Of a stretch of DNA of 64,000 nt, positions 41,444 through 53,298 are shown piece after piece. Each line of letters opens with the position of its first letter. The stretch's first letter is position 1. The notes under the pieces were generated by a model. That model worked only from the letters and a program-made list of their open reading frames with translations, ran no database searches and was not told where the DNA came from. Source of the stretch: Blattamonas nauphoetae (lineage: Eukaryota > Preaxostyla > Oxymonadida); assembly GCA_033064195.1 (NCBI GenBank), contig JARBJD010000324.1, forward strand, positions 1 to 64,000, read 5' to 3'. The position numbers and the translations under genes are program-made.

Positions 41444-42485
41444 TTGGATTGGTGACTCGTTCAGCTCGGCGTGATTTCACCTCACTGTCTGTTCGTGGGA
41501 TATCGCTTTGGTTGCGAAACAGCTCGCTGGTGTTGGGAATCGGACCGCTGTTCTCGTTCGACTTCTCACCGGGCTTAGACGCACGACTCCCTCAACCATC
41601 TTCCTGCCAGTTCGACACACTGCTGATTCCAAGTCTTTTGGTGAATATGAGCAGCCCCGGAAATCCATCTGGCCTCACGGCCAGCCGAAATACAAATGGT
41701 CAACAAATCATTGGCTGTGTCGTCTCCCATTGCACAAACCACCAAGATGGCACCGCAATGCTGAATCTCAACTCCCCCGGCGCTTTCACTTGCGTTAATT
41801 CCTCTTTTTCACACAGTTCAATCGAGACCACTTCTGAGGAAGCCCCAACCGACCGAGCACTCACTCAGGGCGACCAAATTGAGAATCCCAACACTTCCCC
41901 GATCATCTTCACCCGCTGCACGTTCTCCCACATGAATAGCACGTCCAACGGAGCTGCAATTTGTATTCACAACTACAAGTCGCTCTTCTCGATCAACGAT
42001 TGTCACTTCTTCCACTGCATCAGCACAGCCAAGTGGGGCGGAGGGGCAGTTCGGCATTATGCAGACACAGACTGGATCTCTGACTTCACAATGACTGAAT
42101 TGTCGTTCTTGGAATGCAATGCCAGCTGCGGAGTGGATGCAGCTGGAGGCAGTCTCTCGGTGTCCATGAAGCACTGGTGCACCATCACCTCGTCCATCTT
42201 CCGATCCAGCCACGCAACTGGACGCGGTGGAGGCTGTCTCTTAGGACACTGTGGCGTGAATATCACAAATTGTGTGTTTGAGCGATGTGTGACGAGTCGG
42301 AATGGAGGCGCCATCAGAATGAACGAGCTCTGGAGCCTCTGCTGCAAAAACACAGCCTTCCGCGGGTGTTGGAACACCGGGCCGTTCCCAGGGTCGAAGG
42401 ACGTGGCAATCGATGTCTGGACAAATCAGAAGATTGGGAAAGCCAACTTCCCAGGGTGTGATTCAACATCGGGGTCACCAAATGT

Positions 42486-42840
42486 TTTTACAGAAACCAG
42501 GGCTCCTCTCATGACGAGATATGGTGTGATCAATTATAAGAATAAGTTATTAATGGGTAGGCCTGTAAGAATGAACATTCAAATGAAATCTTTCTCGGTC
42601 GTGAACCGAGAAACAAATCAAGAGTAAAGAGAGAAGTGTAGGAACTTGTACGAGTTCTCTCTTTGAGTTCAAGAGGCTCTCCCATAATATTCCCAGTTGC
42701 CACCTCTCGGTGAGCACCTGGTTCTGGTCAAAGACCGGGAGAAGGAGCAAAAAGGCAAAAGAAACTCCAATTCCCATTGGAGAAGAAAACCTGTGGGTGT
42801 GGCAGACTATTAGATGAGAGGAGCCCTGGTTTCTGTAAAA
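42486..42840. mobile_element. TIR element A, 355 bp
   Basis: 27-base inverted repeats TTTTACAGAAACCAGGGCTC plus CTCTCAT at 42486-42512 and 42814-42840. The interior next to the left end (42513-42567) matches in reverse the right end of the adjoining element B. No gene inside. Probably a MITE. Confidence 0.8.
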
Positions 42841-45800
42841 GGACCGCCCTTCCAGTAGGTCCATTACGAAACCTGGGGCTCCTCTCATGACGAGACTTGA
42901 AAGGACCAAAAAAGGGATGAATAAGGAAGAAAACAAGCCTGAAGTCTCAACTGATAGCGGTGATGGCGAAGGCAGGCCGTGACCAGCGACAAGCTGCTGC
43001 CACCAAACAGAATAGAACAAGGTTGAGTGAGTTTGGAGCGCAAGACCATTCGGTGACCAGCCGAAGTGCTCACTCACTCATGTCTTCTTGTCTCTCCCCC
43101 ACTTGTCATGATGAACATCCGATTGCTTCGACCCTTCGAAGACAAGATCGGTGTCCGAACTGAAGATGCCGGCTCCTTCAGACACGATACTCCGACTCCA
43201 CACTAAACGTTCCGGTCTGCCTGAAAGACGGGACAGTTGTGAATAATGCTTGCGGCGAGGTGACAGAGAGTGCAAAGGATGACCCTTCGTGTGAGTGTGA
43301 CGAACTCAATGTGGCAATGTCTTCGGATAGAAGAAGGTTGTGCCCGGAATAGACTGCTTCCCCCTTCACCACCCTCGATCGGGCAACTTCGGAGAGTACC
43401 TCGCCTCCAGTACCTGCAGTCGTGTTGGTCAACTCTATTTTGAGTTCTTCGCTCTCGAAGTCATTCGGTCTCTGAATCATAATCAGATGAGAAACAGTTT
43501 TGTGAATACCCAGATCTCCCTCTAGTGAAAGACTGCCCTTTGCTCGTAGAGTGCACAATGATCATTTGATCGCGTGAGTGTCCCATATTCCATTTGAATA
43601 ACATTTGTTGCTGAATCACGAGTCATAGCAATTGACCCGATTCTGTTGTCAATACCGTTGAAGATCCAGTTAAGTTGAACGGTATCTCTCCCTTCCTGGT
43701 GACAACGGGATTCAGAGAGCTGTTGATGATGACAGCTAGCTTTGTTGTCAAAAAGATCGGAAGGGCTCCATTTACATGCACATCTTCTCCATTTTCATTC
43801 CTACCCTCGAATCCTGTCGCGATGATCGTCTGGCCACACTCTGGAAGAGGACCATCGACGAGTGAGAGAGAAGCAGACCACAATCTCGATCCTGTCGACA
43901 AGGAACCAATTCATCTATCTGTGAGAGTCCTTCAGGTCTGGTGGGTTCTCAGGGCTGAGGATGTGGTCGTGTGGGGGAAGGGCACGACCAGAAAGTGTGA
44001 GTACGACACAGTTTCGTTGGATTCGAACAAATGGAGAGACAATGTCTGCGGATAAACCGGAAACCTGAATGAAGTTCGCGAGTCAAGGCTGTCGGTGGTG
44101 AAAAGTGTTCGGATGAGAATTCATTAGTGTTGAACGATTGTGAACACAATCGACGTCTTCCCAACATCTGTGATGGAAACTATCCAGAAGATATGAATGG
44201 AAGAGTCCTGTCTTCCTGTCAATCAGAGCGCAATACTGCGCCAATCCCAATCAGACGAGCAGTGGAGACTGGAGTTGTTGAGATGCTCGCTGTGGAGTTT
44301 CCCTCAGGAAACTGTTCGATCAATGTCACACTCATCAAATAATTCGGTGTTGAAAGTCCGTTCCGCCGAACTATATCAGGAACAACAAGGCTGACTCACA
44401 ATGACACCGTAACTATCATTCACAATGGAGTGTCTCGGTCGTAACCTTGTCTCCTTTTCGATGGTCAACTCGTTTGAGCCATCGTTGCAGTTTGAGCCTT
44501 GCATGGACATATCAAGCTCGACTATGGTTGAACCGAGGAGATCTTTGTGGTTGGGATGGATTGCAACATTCTCCATCCATTCATCGATGCTGACCGATAA
44601 TTCTCTCGCTGAGCGATGTTCCAAGCGTTTCTACTACATCGTTCTGAACAGATGTCAATGTCATCGCTGACCAATTCTGCCCAGCGGATGAAACTCACAC
44701 TGAACGTGGCGGAGCTGGTGCTGCGGACGGACCTTTCTTCAATAGCGAGTTGTCCAGGTGAAGAACCATTTCAGTTCTCAATCTCGTTTCTGTCACGGTC
44801 CATTTGACAAGTACTGCATCTGTGGCGTCGACAGTCAGGGAGGAAGATACGATAGTGAACTTAGTTTATCTGGATACATCAGCAATGATGACAGCGAGGC
44901 TATCGGTGATTGTTGTGTTCACATCAGAGTTTGTCGTTCAGGCCGTAAGAAAAAGGGATGGTCGGGGAACATCGAAGCAAGGATAGGAGACGGAGCAAAT
45001 GGGATGACCAAATCGTACAGAAGTTGTCTCATTTCTCAACCGAGCTTCCTCGGGATGTGAGAGAACTAATTCGATGTTGGGTTCCGAAATTTGCCTTCTT
45101 GTTCGACAGAGTTGTCTCAGATTTGCGACATCTGTCAACACCAAACTTGGAGATGGTGAATTTCAGACTGTTGTCGAGACATACAGCCGAATCTCTGAGA
45201 GCTCGTGAGTTCGCGACAGACGATGTTATGGTCGTTGTGTCCTCTGGGAGAGAGAAGGAAGCGACACAGAGTTTGATGATCGTCAATGCCCGTCGGAGAT
45301 GAATGAATGGTGGTGAAATCGCAAGTGTCGTCACCTTTCTCGACGGAGCTGTTTTGTGGTGCGGGGTAACTGACAGTGTCTTTGAAGGCAAACGCATAAA
45401 GGAACGTAATTACATTCGTTTTCGGAATAGCAATGCGAGTTGAAGTTGTTAGGGGTCAGACTGACACCTCAGAGTCGATGATAAGCTTGCACCGAGAGCT
45501 GTTTTGTGCCGGCATACAAATCTCCAGTTTCGAACAATTCTCGATTAGAAACTCGGAGATGGTGTTTTGATGTTTATTCAGGCAGAATGCTGACCCCAGT
45601 GATCTTGATAATCCGTGATGGAAGATGCGGCTACGACTGGTTGTAGTCCGCCTCATAGTAACAATACTCGTCAATAAGATCGTTCCCCTATACTGGTTGA
45701 GGCATAAATGCTTAAATTTGTCAGCGAAAGAGATGTATGTTGCAATTGTTGGAATTTGAAGAGTTGTAGAAACGAGCGGCGCTGTTGTGTTCAAAACATG

Positions 45801-46988
45801 AGAGAACTCAAGGAAGAGGGAATATTTCAAGATGTCGATGGATAGAAGCCGATTTGTGTCCACTATTTTGGAATTTTTGAAGTTGTCGGAATTATCGAGG
45901 GAGTCGAGATAGAGGATCCCTGTTGCGTCGACAGTGCACTCACGATGAAGTGGCAACTGTAAATAGATGCTTGGGGCTCAGCTTGGAGGGTTATTTACGG
46001 TTTGCCTTTGTTTAAATACCACTCTCCCGGAATCGATGGGACCTTGATTTTTGTGGATCTCGGCTTCGCTTATCGTGCGTTGTCATCGCTGATTCTGTCC
46101 TCCTCTCCTTTTGAGTTTGTTCATTGCATGATGGTACTGGACTTTACCACGTCATTGTGTCGATCGAAGTCGCTGGTGAGAGGGACACATGAGTCCCACA
46201 CCTCACATGATCGATATGCTGAGTTCACCCTCATAATCTTCTTACCCTGTCTGTACGGACAACTTGGATGAAAGTCCGGCTGTCTTCAGGTGAAGATAAT
46301 TGAAATTGTTGAGGGTTCTTCCTCCGAAGGATCGGCAAGTTCAGACCAGTCCGACTGGAGGGATCCAGTCTGATAACATTCGCCGGTTTATCGTCCTTTC
46401 ATATCGTTGATGCGTATTCCTGTCTCCTCATCGTAGGGTTGCCTCCTATTCTGTCTGTGTTCTGGACTCTGAGTCCGGTTGGTGAAGTGTGCGATATCTT
46501 GTACAACTAACCTTCGCACCCGTGACGAACACTAATTCGACAGTAATCACCAAATCGAAAAGACACTGAGCTAATAACTACATCTGGAGTTGGTGAACGA
46601 TTCGAGGATCAATCTGCTCCAACTAGGTTTCGAGTGAGCCCTTCGTTGACAAAATGTCTGGATACGAGATCCGTGAGCTACTATTGTTAACTAGCGTGTC
46701 ATGGGAGTGTGGGTTTGTGGGTTGTGCTGCCAGAGAAAGGCAAATATTTGTTGACAGAAGTGAGGTCTCAATAATATGATTGACCATCAAAGGAGCATCA
46801 ACTTGTTAAGGATCGATATTGGAAAGAGATATTTCCATGAGTAACGATGAGGAGATGGCATAAATGTATTTGAATGAAGAAATTGACCAGGCCTACCCAT
46901 TAATAACTTATTCTTATAATTGATCACACCATATCTCGTCATGAGAGGAGCCCCAGGTTTCGTAATGGACCTACTGGAAGGGCGGTCC
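42841..46988. mobile_element. TIR element B, 4.15 kb, carrying a decayed gene
   Basis: 55-base inverted repeats starting GGACCGCCCTTCCAGTAGGT (42841-42895 and 46934-46988) with no mismatch seen. It abuts element A with no gap. It has no transposase frame. The interior holds decayed minus-strand coding pieces and otherwise structureless DNA (45960-46780 shows nothing clear). No sure target duplication. Confidence 0.75.
43073..45956 (-). pseudogene. Decayed gene inside element B, possibly beta-helix family
   Basis: Protein-like pieces in order on the minus strand: 45456-45956, 45029-45397, 44376-44624, 43623-43901, 43178-43558 and on to 43078. They are Ser/Thr/Val-rich with Gly-Asn turns (GFEGRNENGEDVHVNG, VEIPFNLTGSST-like, SSSHSHEGSSFALSV), the texture of the surface proteins nearby, but I could not align them block by block. 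Frames change many times. It may be gene material picked up by the element. Confidence 0.4.
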
Positions 46989-48393
46989 GTTCTCGGATTG
47001 GTATTACACAACCTTCATAGCTTGGATCCCCCAAATCTCCAAAACAACACGGATGACACACGTGGAGTTCGAACCGCAAGTTGTGGACGATACTGAGTGT
47101 ATGGGACTCACGATTGATACCGCACATGCTCTGCAATGTGTGATGTTTGTGCATCTCCTCCATGCGGACGGCTCTCGACTTGTTCGTGTTCCTTTTGGTG
47201 ACAACGGAGTCCCTTCCACGCGAGGCAGCCTCGTCTTCCCAACACGACTCCCCACCATCGCCAACAACGAGACATTTCAGATCTATTCCGTGTCGATGCT
47301 CGGATGGAAGTGTCCGACGAACATTGTCCACGCCACAACCACCCTCGTCGCGGAAGACCAAGTTGAAATCACTCTGTTTAGACACGATCTGGAACAAGAC
47401 TTTATTAAAGAGCAGATGATATTGACACTCGAGTTAAAAGGACGAGAACTGATGTCGTATTCGGGAAGATTAAGTCTGTCTGACGGACTGAAGGAGTGGA
47501 AATCGATGAGATCCATCGAAGCGATCAATTCGACACACTGCTCAGTGTCGTTCGCAGTCGCTGAGAAAGAAACGCCAACCCACGTCGGATTGGGAAGGAC
47601 GTACACACTGAAGGCGACAGAGGATGACCAACATGCGATTGTGGTGAACGACTGGATCGTGATTGAAGTTCCAACCAAAACCGCTCCACTGCCACGTGCT
47701 GTGCTCTCGTCAATCTCCACCGATGACAGCAACGGATCTCTGCGTGTTCAACTGTTTGGCAAGAATCGTGTCTGTTCAGAGTACTCAATCACCTTCTCCA
47801 CCGTTGACGACCAAATCCAGACGCACAGAAGGACGCTCACCTTCTCTTCTGTCTCAGCAACCGCACTCGAAAGTCGGGCTGTTCCGATCAGTGAAGAGGG
47901 GGCCGATTCTGTCCTTCCTGGTCGACGATACACTGTGTCCGCTGCAGTCTCGCTGGGTCAGAATCAGTCGATCGATGTGTCGGTCTCTCCTTTCAGGACA
48001 CCTGTCGCCTCGTCTGCTCCACGCGATCCGAAGGCGGCGATGTGGATCGAGCTTGTTCCTGTCATCGTTGTGATGACTCTGTGCTTGGTTCTTTTCATTT
48101 TGGCGCTGAGATACTATCGATCTGGAGCCAAGCGAGTTGATGTGGATAAACCAGAAGAAGAAAGACAGGACACATCGAAAAGCGAACCTCAACTCATCCC
48201 TGTGTTGCTCGAAACAATCGCCCACACCGACACGCGGACCATCCGCTACCACAAAGTCAAGTCACGCCAGGGTATGTCGGAACTCCGTACGCACAGCATA
48301 ACTACTCACACAAAGACGATGTGTTCGCGTGAAAACCAATCGACTTTCCTTCACACATTTTGTTCCCGGAGTACAGTTCTTTGTTCTGATTAA

Positions 48394-49500
48394 TTCTCAT
48401 GGTGTACCGAGTGTATCCACTTATCAGCAACTATTTTGATTCAAACTACACACCTACACAACTATAATGAGAAAGAAGTGGTGAAATTGTAAATATCTTT
48501 GCCAATACTCCATTTGGACGCAGTGGAAAACACAAACCAAAATCTCCGAAATAAAAGTGATTCAATGCAAACAACAATTAAAACTGAAGAAGTATGGCAC
48601 TCTCAGCAAAACAAACAAGAAACAAACAAAAGAGCTTTCTCTTACGTCTTGTTGATGCTGTGGCCCACACCCACTTGGGCGATTCTCTTTGAAAGGTCGC
48701 AAAACACTATGGTGCGTCCCAAAAAATCATTTTTTGCACAATTACCGTTCATCTGTTTAGTCGACAGAAAAAGAGTGAATTACTGGATTTCAAGTAGGAT
48801 CGCGTTCGATAAAGCCATTTTTTGATCCGGACACTTTTGCACACTTTTTATCACAGAACAAGTTGAAAAATGGAGAAATGATGTAAAACAACGTAAAAAC
48901 CCTATTCTGTGTGAGAGAACCAATACAAATACATCTATTGAAGAAAAAGACGTGAAAAGTGCGGATCGGAAGATTCGACAAGATTGATGAATTTAGACTT
49001 AAGAATTGGAGAGACATATCCAATTAAGGTGGTTTGAGATATAAAGTGAAGGGAAATTGAGATTGATCTGAATTAGAGGACAAGGAGGACGATCAACAAG
49101 TCCGTGTCAGTTTGTGATCTATAAGATGAGAAATTCATGACAAAAGATACATGATCGAGTGAAAACAGGAGAAAGCATCAGATAGGTGAACAGGCCAGAT
49201 TGTTTTCTGCCTGTTAGACACGATCCGTCTCACCTGAAAAAAGTGCTGAGTGTCTGTCAATGTGAACGAAATAAATGACACAAACCAAAAGAATCGCATG
49301 CAATACACGGTATAAGGTCGGTTCAATCATCGATCTGACCGATTAAAGTTGTTTGATGGAGAATGAGTCACCTGATCTTTGAATTTGTAGAAAAGTGAGT
49401 GAAAATGAAAAAAAGAGATAATATAAACCTTCAAGATGGAGATTTTGATTGTTCCTGGGAGATGAATAGCTTTCTCAACGATCTTTCAAATGTTGACGGA
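48394..49500. other. Intergenic, nothing recognised
   Basis: About 1.1 kb of AT-rich DNA between two convergent surface-protein genes. Short frames only (48499-48825, 49135-49326) without gene-like texture; no inverted repeat found. Confidence 0.5.
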
Positions 49501-49520
49501 GTTGTAACGCACGCGTCCTT

Positions 49521-51335
49521 TCATTCAGAATCGCCCACTTGATCTGACGGCAGATCAGGATATTGCGGCATTTGGGTTTGCTCATCAACAGGCTGTGTGT
49601 AGAGAGATTGTTGGGGAAGTTGTTGAGAATTGAATTGGGTCTGAGGAGCGTTCTGGCTCGGCAGGAGCGGTTGGGAAGGATCGACCTGCTGCGGCTGTGA
49701 GGAGGTGGTTTGTGGCGGTGGGGAGATGTTGATGGGCTGCTGGTCTTCAATGTGTTGGTATTCGGCGTGCTTTCTCTTCCGCCCGCATCCACACGCAACG
49801 CAACACCCACAGTGGTGACAGAGGCAGGGGATGAGGATGCAGAGTGCGAGGGCGATACTGCCACACACACCTGCAATGATACATATCAGTCTGGTAACGA
49901 GACGACCGGAATCCGACCATTCAGTGCTGATGTCGAACGGGTGGAACCAAACTCCATATCCAATCACGGTGCTTGTACACTTCACGAAATCAGCCTTCCG
50001 CACGTGATATGTCGTCGAGTTCTCGTAGGAGAACAGCACATCGTGTCCATTGCCCTTGCTCGCCTCACACTTGGTGAAATCGTATTTCTCGATAGTAACG
50101 TCCGTATTGTCTGCTTTATCCACAAACACAGCTCCTCCATTCTCGATTGCTCCACAGCTGGTGAACCTTCCAAAAGAAATGAAGATTTCGTCGGCGTTGG
50201 ACACAAACAGCGCTCCCCCATTCTCTTCTGCTTTCGAGTTGAGCATATCCACTACCTTGAATGTCAGCTTCTCCACCACTCCACCAACGTACATGAACCC
50301 TCCACATTTCCCCGCTGACATGTTCTTACTCCTAACCCACTGAATGTCCAGCGTCGTGTAGCCAGACACATACACCCATCCTCCACTCCCATTCGGTGCT
50401 GAAGAGTCGTAAGCATATGCATTATCGATCAGGAGCGAGCTCCGATTGTGGGGAAGGTAGAGGAACCCTCCGTTCGGCCATATTTCTGTGGTCGTCGTGA
50501 ATCTTGTTGTGACCGTCTTAACGAACACTTCCGATTTTGGAGCGAAGGCCACGTTGTTAGAATGTCGAATGGCATTTGCACTGTCTTCAATCACTACTTC
50601 ATACAGGTCCAGTTTCGATGCCTGGATCCCAAACACCAGTGCCCCACTCAGCGCACCGTCCACGTTCGATATTGTCGCTTGACTAAACATAACGTCTCGA
50701 TCACGTGTCCCTTCAATCGCCCCATCTGGGAGAGGGTCGACATTTGTGCATTTGATCTCGCTGAACGACGTGTTTCGCACATGCACTCGTTGCACGTCTG
50801 CGCCTGCCAGAAGCGGTCGCTGAGAGAGTAGCTTGAACCGAGTGAACGAGCAGTGCTGCACGTAGAGGGAGAGGGCTGCTTCATTGTCTCCAGGAGCAGC
50901 TTGGATGAGTGAATACACGAAATCCACTTCGGTGAACGTCATGTTCCGCACAAACAGCTGGCTGCTAATTCCTTCCAGAATCGGATATTCCATTTCTATA
51001 GTCTCAAATTTGCATGCCGTCATATTCAATTCGGAGAACTTGGACTTCGCGAACACGGCAAGTTGTGGCGGTTTAATGCAGATCGAGAGTAGTGTGAGTG
51101 ATGAGTTCTCCAGATCAAATGTACCCTCGCTAAAACCTCGCATATCCAGTGTCACTGTGTCAACATTTCCAATGAATGTCAAGTTTCGACCTTTCAAGTG
51201 CAGATCGCGAGCAAAGTATTCCCCGTCCTTCAGCTTGATCTCTGATACATCATCCGCATACTCCTTCATCACATCCAGGAGGTCGATCCGATCCGAATGG
51301 ATTCGGGCAAAAGTAACGATGAGAGAAAGGAACAT
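49521..51335 (-). CDS. Intact beta-helix type I membrane protein
   Basis: 604 aa, single exon, ATG at 51335. A short signal peptide (MFLSLIVTFARIHS) is followed by about 460 residues of beta-helix type repeats: NLTFIGNVDTVTLDMRGF, LSLYVQHCSFTRF, GGFLYLPHNRSSLLIDNAYA, GGWVYVSGYTTLDIQWVRS, GGFMYVGGVVEKLTFKVV, NGGALFVSNADEIFISFGRF and NGGAVFVDKADNTDVTIEKY. The NGGA(L/V)FV phrases are the kind seen in Chlamydia-type polymorphic membrane proteins and many protist surface proteins. One transmembrane helix lies at about residues 483-505, then a Cys cluster (CLCHHCGCCVACGCG) and an ~85-residue Pro/Gln-rich cytoplasmic tail. It is the only undamaged member of the surface-protein group here. It probably sits in the plasma membrane; its ligand is unknown. 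Confidence 0.85.
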   Translation of the reverse strand: MFLSLIVTFARIHSDRIDLLDVMKEYADDVSEIKLKDGEYFARDLHLKGRNLTFIGNVDTVTLDMRGFSEGTFDLENSSLTLLSICIKPPQLAVFAKSKFSELNMTACKFETIEMEYPILEGISSQLFVRNMTFTEVDFVYSLIQAAPGDNEAALSLYVQHCSFTRFKLLSQRPLLAGADVQRVHVRNTSFSEIKCTNVDPLPDGAIEGTRDRDVMFSQATISNVDGALSGALVFGIQASKLDLYEVVIEDSANAIRHSNNVAFAPKSEVFVKTVTTRFTTTTEIWPNGGFLYLPHNRSSLLIDNAYAYDSSAPNGSGGWVYVSGYTTLDIQWVRSKNMSAGKCGGFMYVGGVVEKLTFKVVDMLNSKAEENGGALFVSNADEIFISFGRFTSCGAIENGGAVFVDKADNTDVTIEKYDFTKCEASKGNGHDVLFSYENSTTYHVRKADFVKCTSTVIGYGVWFHPFDISTEWSDSGRLVTRLICIIAGVCGSIALALCILIPCLCHHCGCCVACGCGRKRKHAEYQHIEDQQPINISPPPQTTSSQPQQVDPSQPLLPSQNAPQTQFNSQQLPQQSLYTQPVDEQTQMPQYPDLPSDQVGDSE

Positions 51336-51339
51336 TTTA

Positions 51340-51935
51340 TAGATATATTCTTATAGTGGGTTGAGATCTAAATTGCAATTGGTTTCTCTCAGAATCAATG
51401 TTTCCAACTCAGACGCAATCAACCATTTCAAACCCTGGATACACTGGTAACACCTCTGATGGACTAGTTTGGGCCTTCGTTATCGCCTTTCAATCGTTCC
51501 ACGAGACTTTTCCTCGTGATCCATTCTCGTTCATTTTACCATGTCATCCAACCCTCTTTTAAATATTGCGTGAGGATGAAATCCAGACAAGGTTTCCTGC
51601 TCCATCGTGCCTTATTCAAGTTCCTGACCCACTGGTCTGATTATTATGTAATGGGCTGGAACAGTGAGTGTTCCGCCGGGATGTATGATCCATTTTTAGA
51701 TAGGCTTGTCTGACCGGCCAAAAGTGCCGGTCAGTGTCAGTCTGCAATTCCTCAAAGGGTCAGATCTCAACAGGTTCGACAATTGCTTCCTATGAATGAG
51801 AAATTGACCAGGAAACTGATATTCATGTTCTGGTGTGCTAATTGAAACGTGAAAAATAGATGATGAAATGTTGCTGCATTCATTCGTTATAATCATGAAA
51901 AATACAACTCTAAACGATAAGAAAAATGTATTCGT
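51340..51935. other. Spacer with a hAT-like end relic
   Basis: About 600 bases with no gene. At 51705-51770 the words CTGACCGGCCAAAAGTGCCGGTCAGTG and GGGTCAGATCTCA resemble the left end region of the 18750 element (GACCGGTCAC, GACGGTCAGTGACC, GGGTCAGATCTCA). This is likely a leftover end or a short palindromic relative. Confidence 0.45.
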
Positions 51936-51937
51936 CC

Positions 51938-52355
51938 TTAATCGCTCACAGGCGGAACCTGTTCTGATGCATAAAGAATCTGGATGAACTCTTCGCTCCT
52001 CAACCGAGCTGTGTCACTTCCATTCCACCCCCTCGGCCCTCCATCGACAACAGTATCAACGGTCCTTTTCAGAGCTGTACGAAACATGCTCTGAAGTCGT
52101 GCAAGGTGGGGTTGAGTCGCGATCTCGGCCAGTGCCGCGAGCACGAAGAGACTGCTTTCGTTGCTCATGAACTGGGGGAACTATGTGGAATAGGAAGCAA
52201 GAAAAGTTCGAAATGATGATGAAGATGTGTGTTGTGACGGAAGAGAGGCTGATGTCGTGATCATCAGGCATACAACGGTGGAGGAGATGTGGTGGGTCAT
52301 TAGCGATGACAAATGCGTGACGAACGATATCACATAAGAAGTATGCAGAGATTGA
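51938..52355 (-). CDS. Small multi-exon host gene, 3' part
   Basis: The last exon holds SSLFVLAALAEIATQPHLAR, QSMFRTALKRTVDTVVDGG and RSEEFIQILYASEQVPPVSD (stop at 51938), with the texture of a real helical protein. An upstream exon begins after CCATACAG near 52355 (SISAYFLCDIVRHAFVIAND, PPHLLHR). The intron between them is ambiguous; two donor choices exist between about 52210 and 52275, with the acceptor CCCCCAG before 52171. The 5' end was not found. No family recognised. Confidence 0.45.
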
Positions 52356-52359
52356 CTGT

Positions 52360-53290
52360 ATGGAAAACGAGAGACAATAGAGGATGAGAAAAGAACACAA
52401 TAAAGAGAAAATTAAGGATGAGATGTTGGCTCAACAAGAATGCAAACTTCGACCCTGTACAATACATTGCATTCAGGTCCATGACCAAATAATAAGTGTT
52501 TGGTTGCTTTGGATGTTCCGAGATCCGCTGCATCTAATTGTTGACAAGTTTGCGAGCCTCGCCGCCACGGCATCCTCACCAGATCCGCTGCAGCATCTGA
52601 TAGAACGGATAGACTTAACAGTGTGATTCCCCGACAGGACTCGTGGAGATCAATTGCTCAGAAATACTGAGGGGCTTGAATTCCCACAGTATACGAGGAA
52701 GAGTTAGGTTCACAAAAGAGAAACAGCCCCTAAATGTGGTGGTGAAGGCCGGGGGAGTCTGTAGAGAGATTCACGACTCGAGGGATGAATCGGAGTCCGT
52801 GCTTAACACAACACAATCGATTGAACAACAGTGAGCTTGTGCATGCAATGGAAAGCGAGGCTGATATTTCGGAAGGTGACATGTATTGTAAATGATGGTA
52901 GAGGTTCTGAGCCAGAGATAAGATAGATCAGACGTGGAAAGAACAAGGACATACATTTGCTGAATCAACTGGCGGTGTTGTAGTGTGGAGGTTCACTCAA
53001 CGAATGTTGGACTTGTCGTGAAAATGTTATCAGTGAGAGAGGAAACATTAGACCCAACCCGAGTTTTATGGGTAATCTCGAGAAAAATGAAACAATTGAG
53101 TAAGACTGTGGACACTCGAGTAATTCATGGATAACTCGAGATAACTCTTGAAAACCGAGTTGCACACGTTCACAACCGAATTGACCCATTTCACTCGAGT
53201 TCCTTCCCATAACTGTTTTTTGAGAAAAAAATAACATCTGAAAAAGTTGATATTATCACTTCTTTTCAACTGATTTCTGCTCATATTAGG
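52360..53290. other. Spacer, possible gene fronts
   Basis: Contains a doubled word AGATGCTGCAGCGGATCTG / AGATGCAGCGGATCTC (complement near 52575 and 52525) and several CTCGAG words at 53076-53200 in front of the 53299 gene. No clear coding region. Confidence 0.35.
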
Positions 53291-53298
53291 TGAAAAAT

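Larger units (their letters stand above)
41647..48393 (+). pseudogene. Beta-helix membrane-protein gene split by TIR elements
   Basis: Two pieces of one gene, 41647-42485 and 46989-48393, lie in the same reading phase on either side of a 4.5-kb insertion. The first (from ATG 41647; the frame is open about 200 bases further up) carries right-handed beta-helix type repeats (GAAICIHNYKSLFSINDCHF, GGGAVRHY, GRGGGCLLGHCGVNITNCVF, NGGAIRMNEL) and stops after SGSPNVF. The second carries beta-rich modules (LGRTYTLKA, PGRRYTVSA), one transmembrane helix (WIELVPVIVVMTLCLVLFIL, about residues 331-355 counted from ATG 47053) and a short charged tail. A GTATGT near 48273 may start an intron near the end. 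The intact product would be a type I surface protein; this copy is disrupted. A signal peptide is not resolved. Confidence 0.7.

Noticed and set aside
43949-45302. Plus-strand frames of 60-126 codons in element B
   Set aside because: They are antisense to better coding pieces on the minus strand and have no recognisable texture.
46002-46271. 89-codon plus-strand frame in element B
   Set aside because: No similarity to neighbouring families, no start context, and the surrounding DNA looks decayed.
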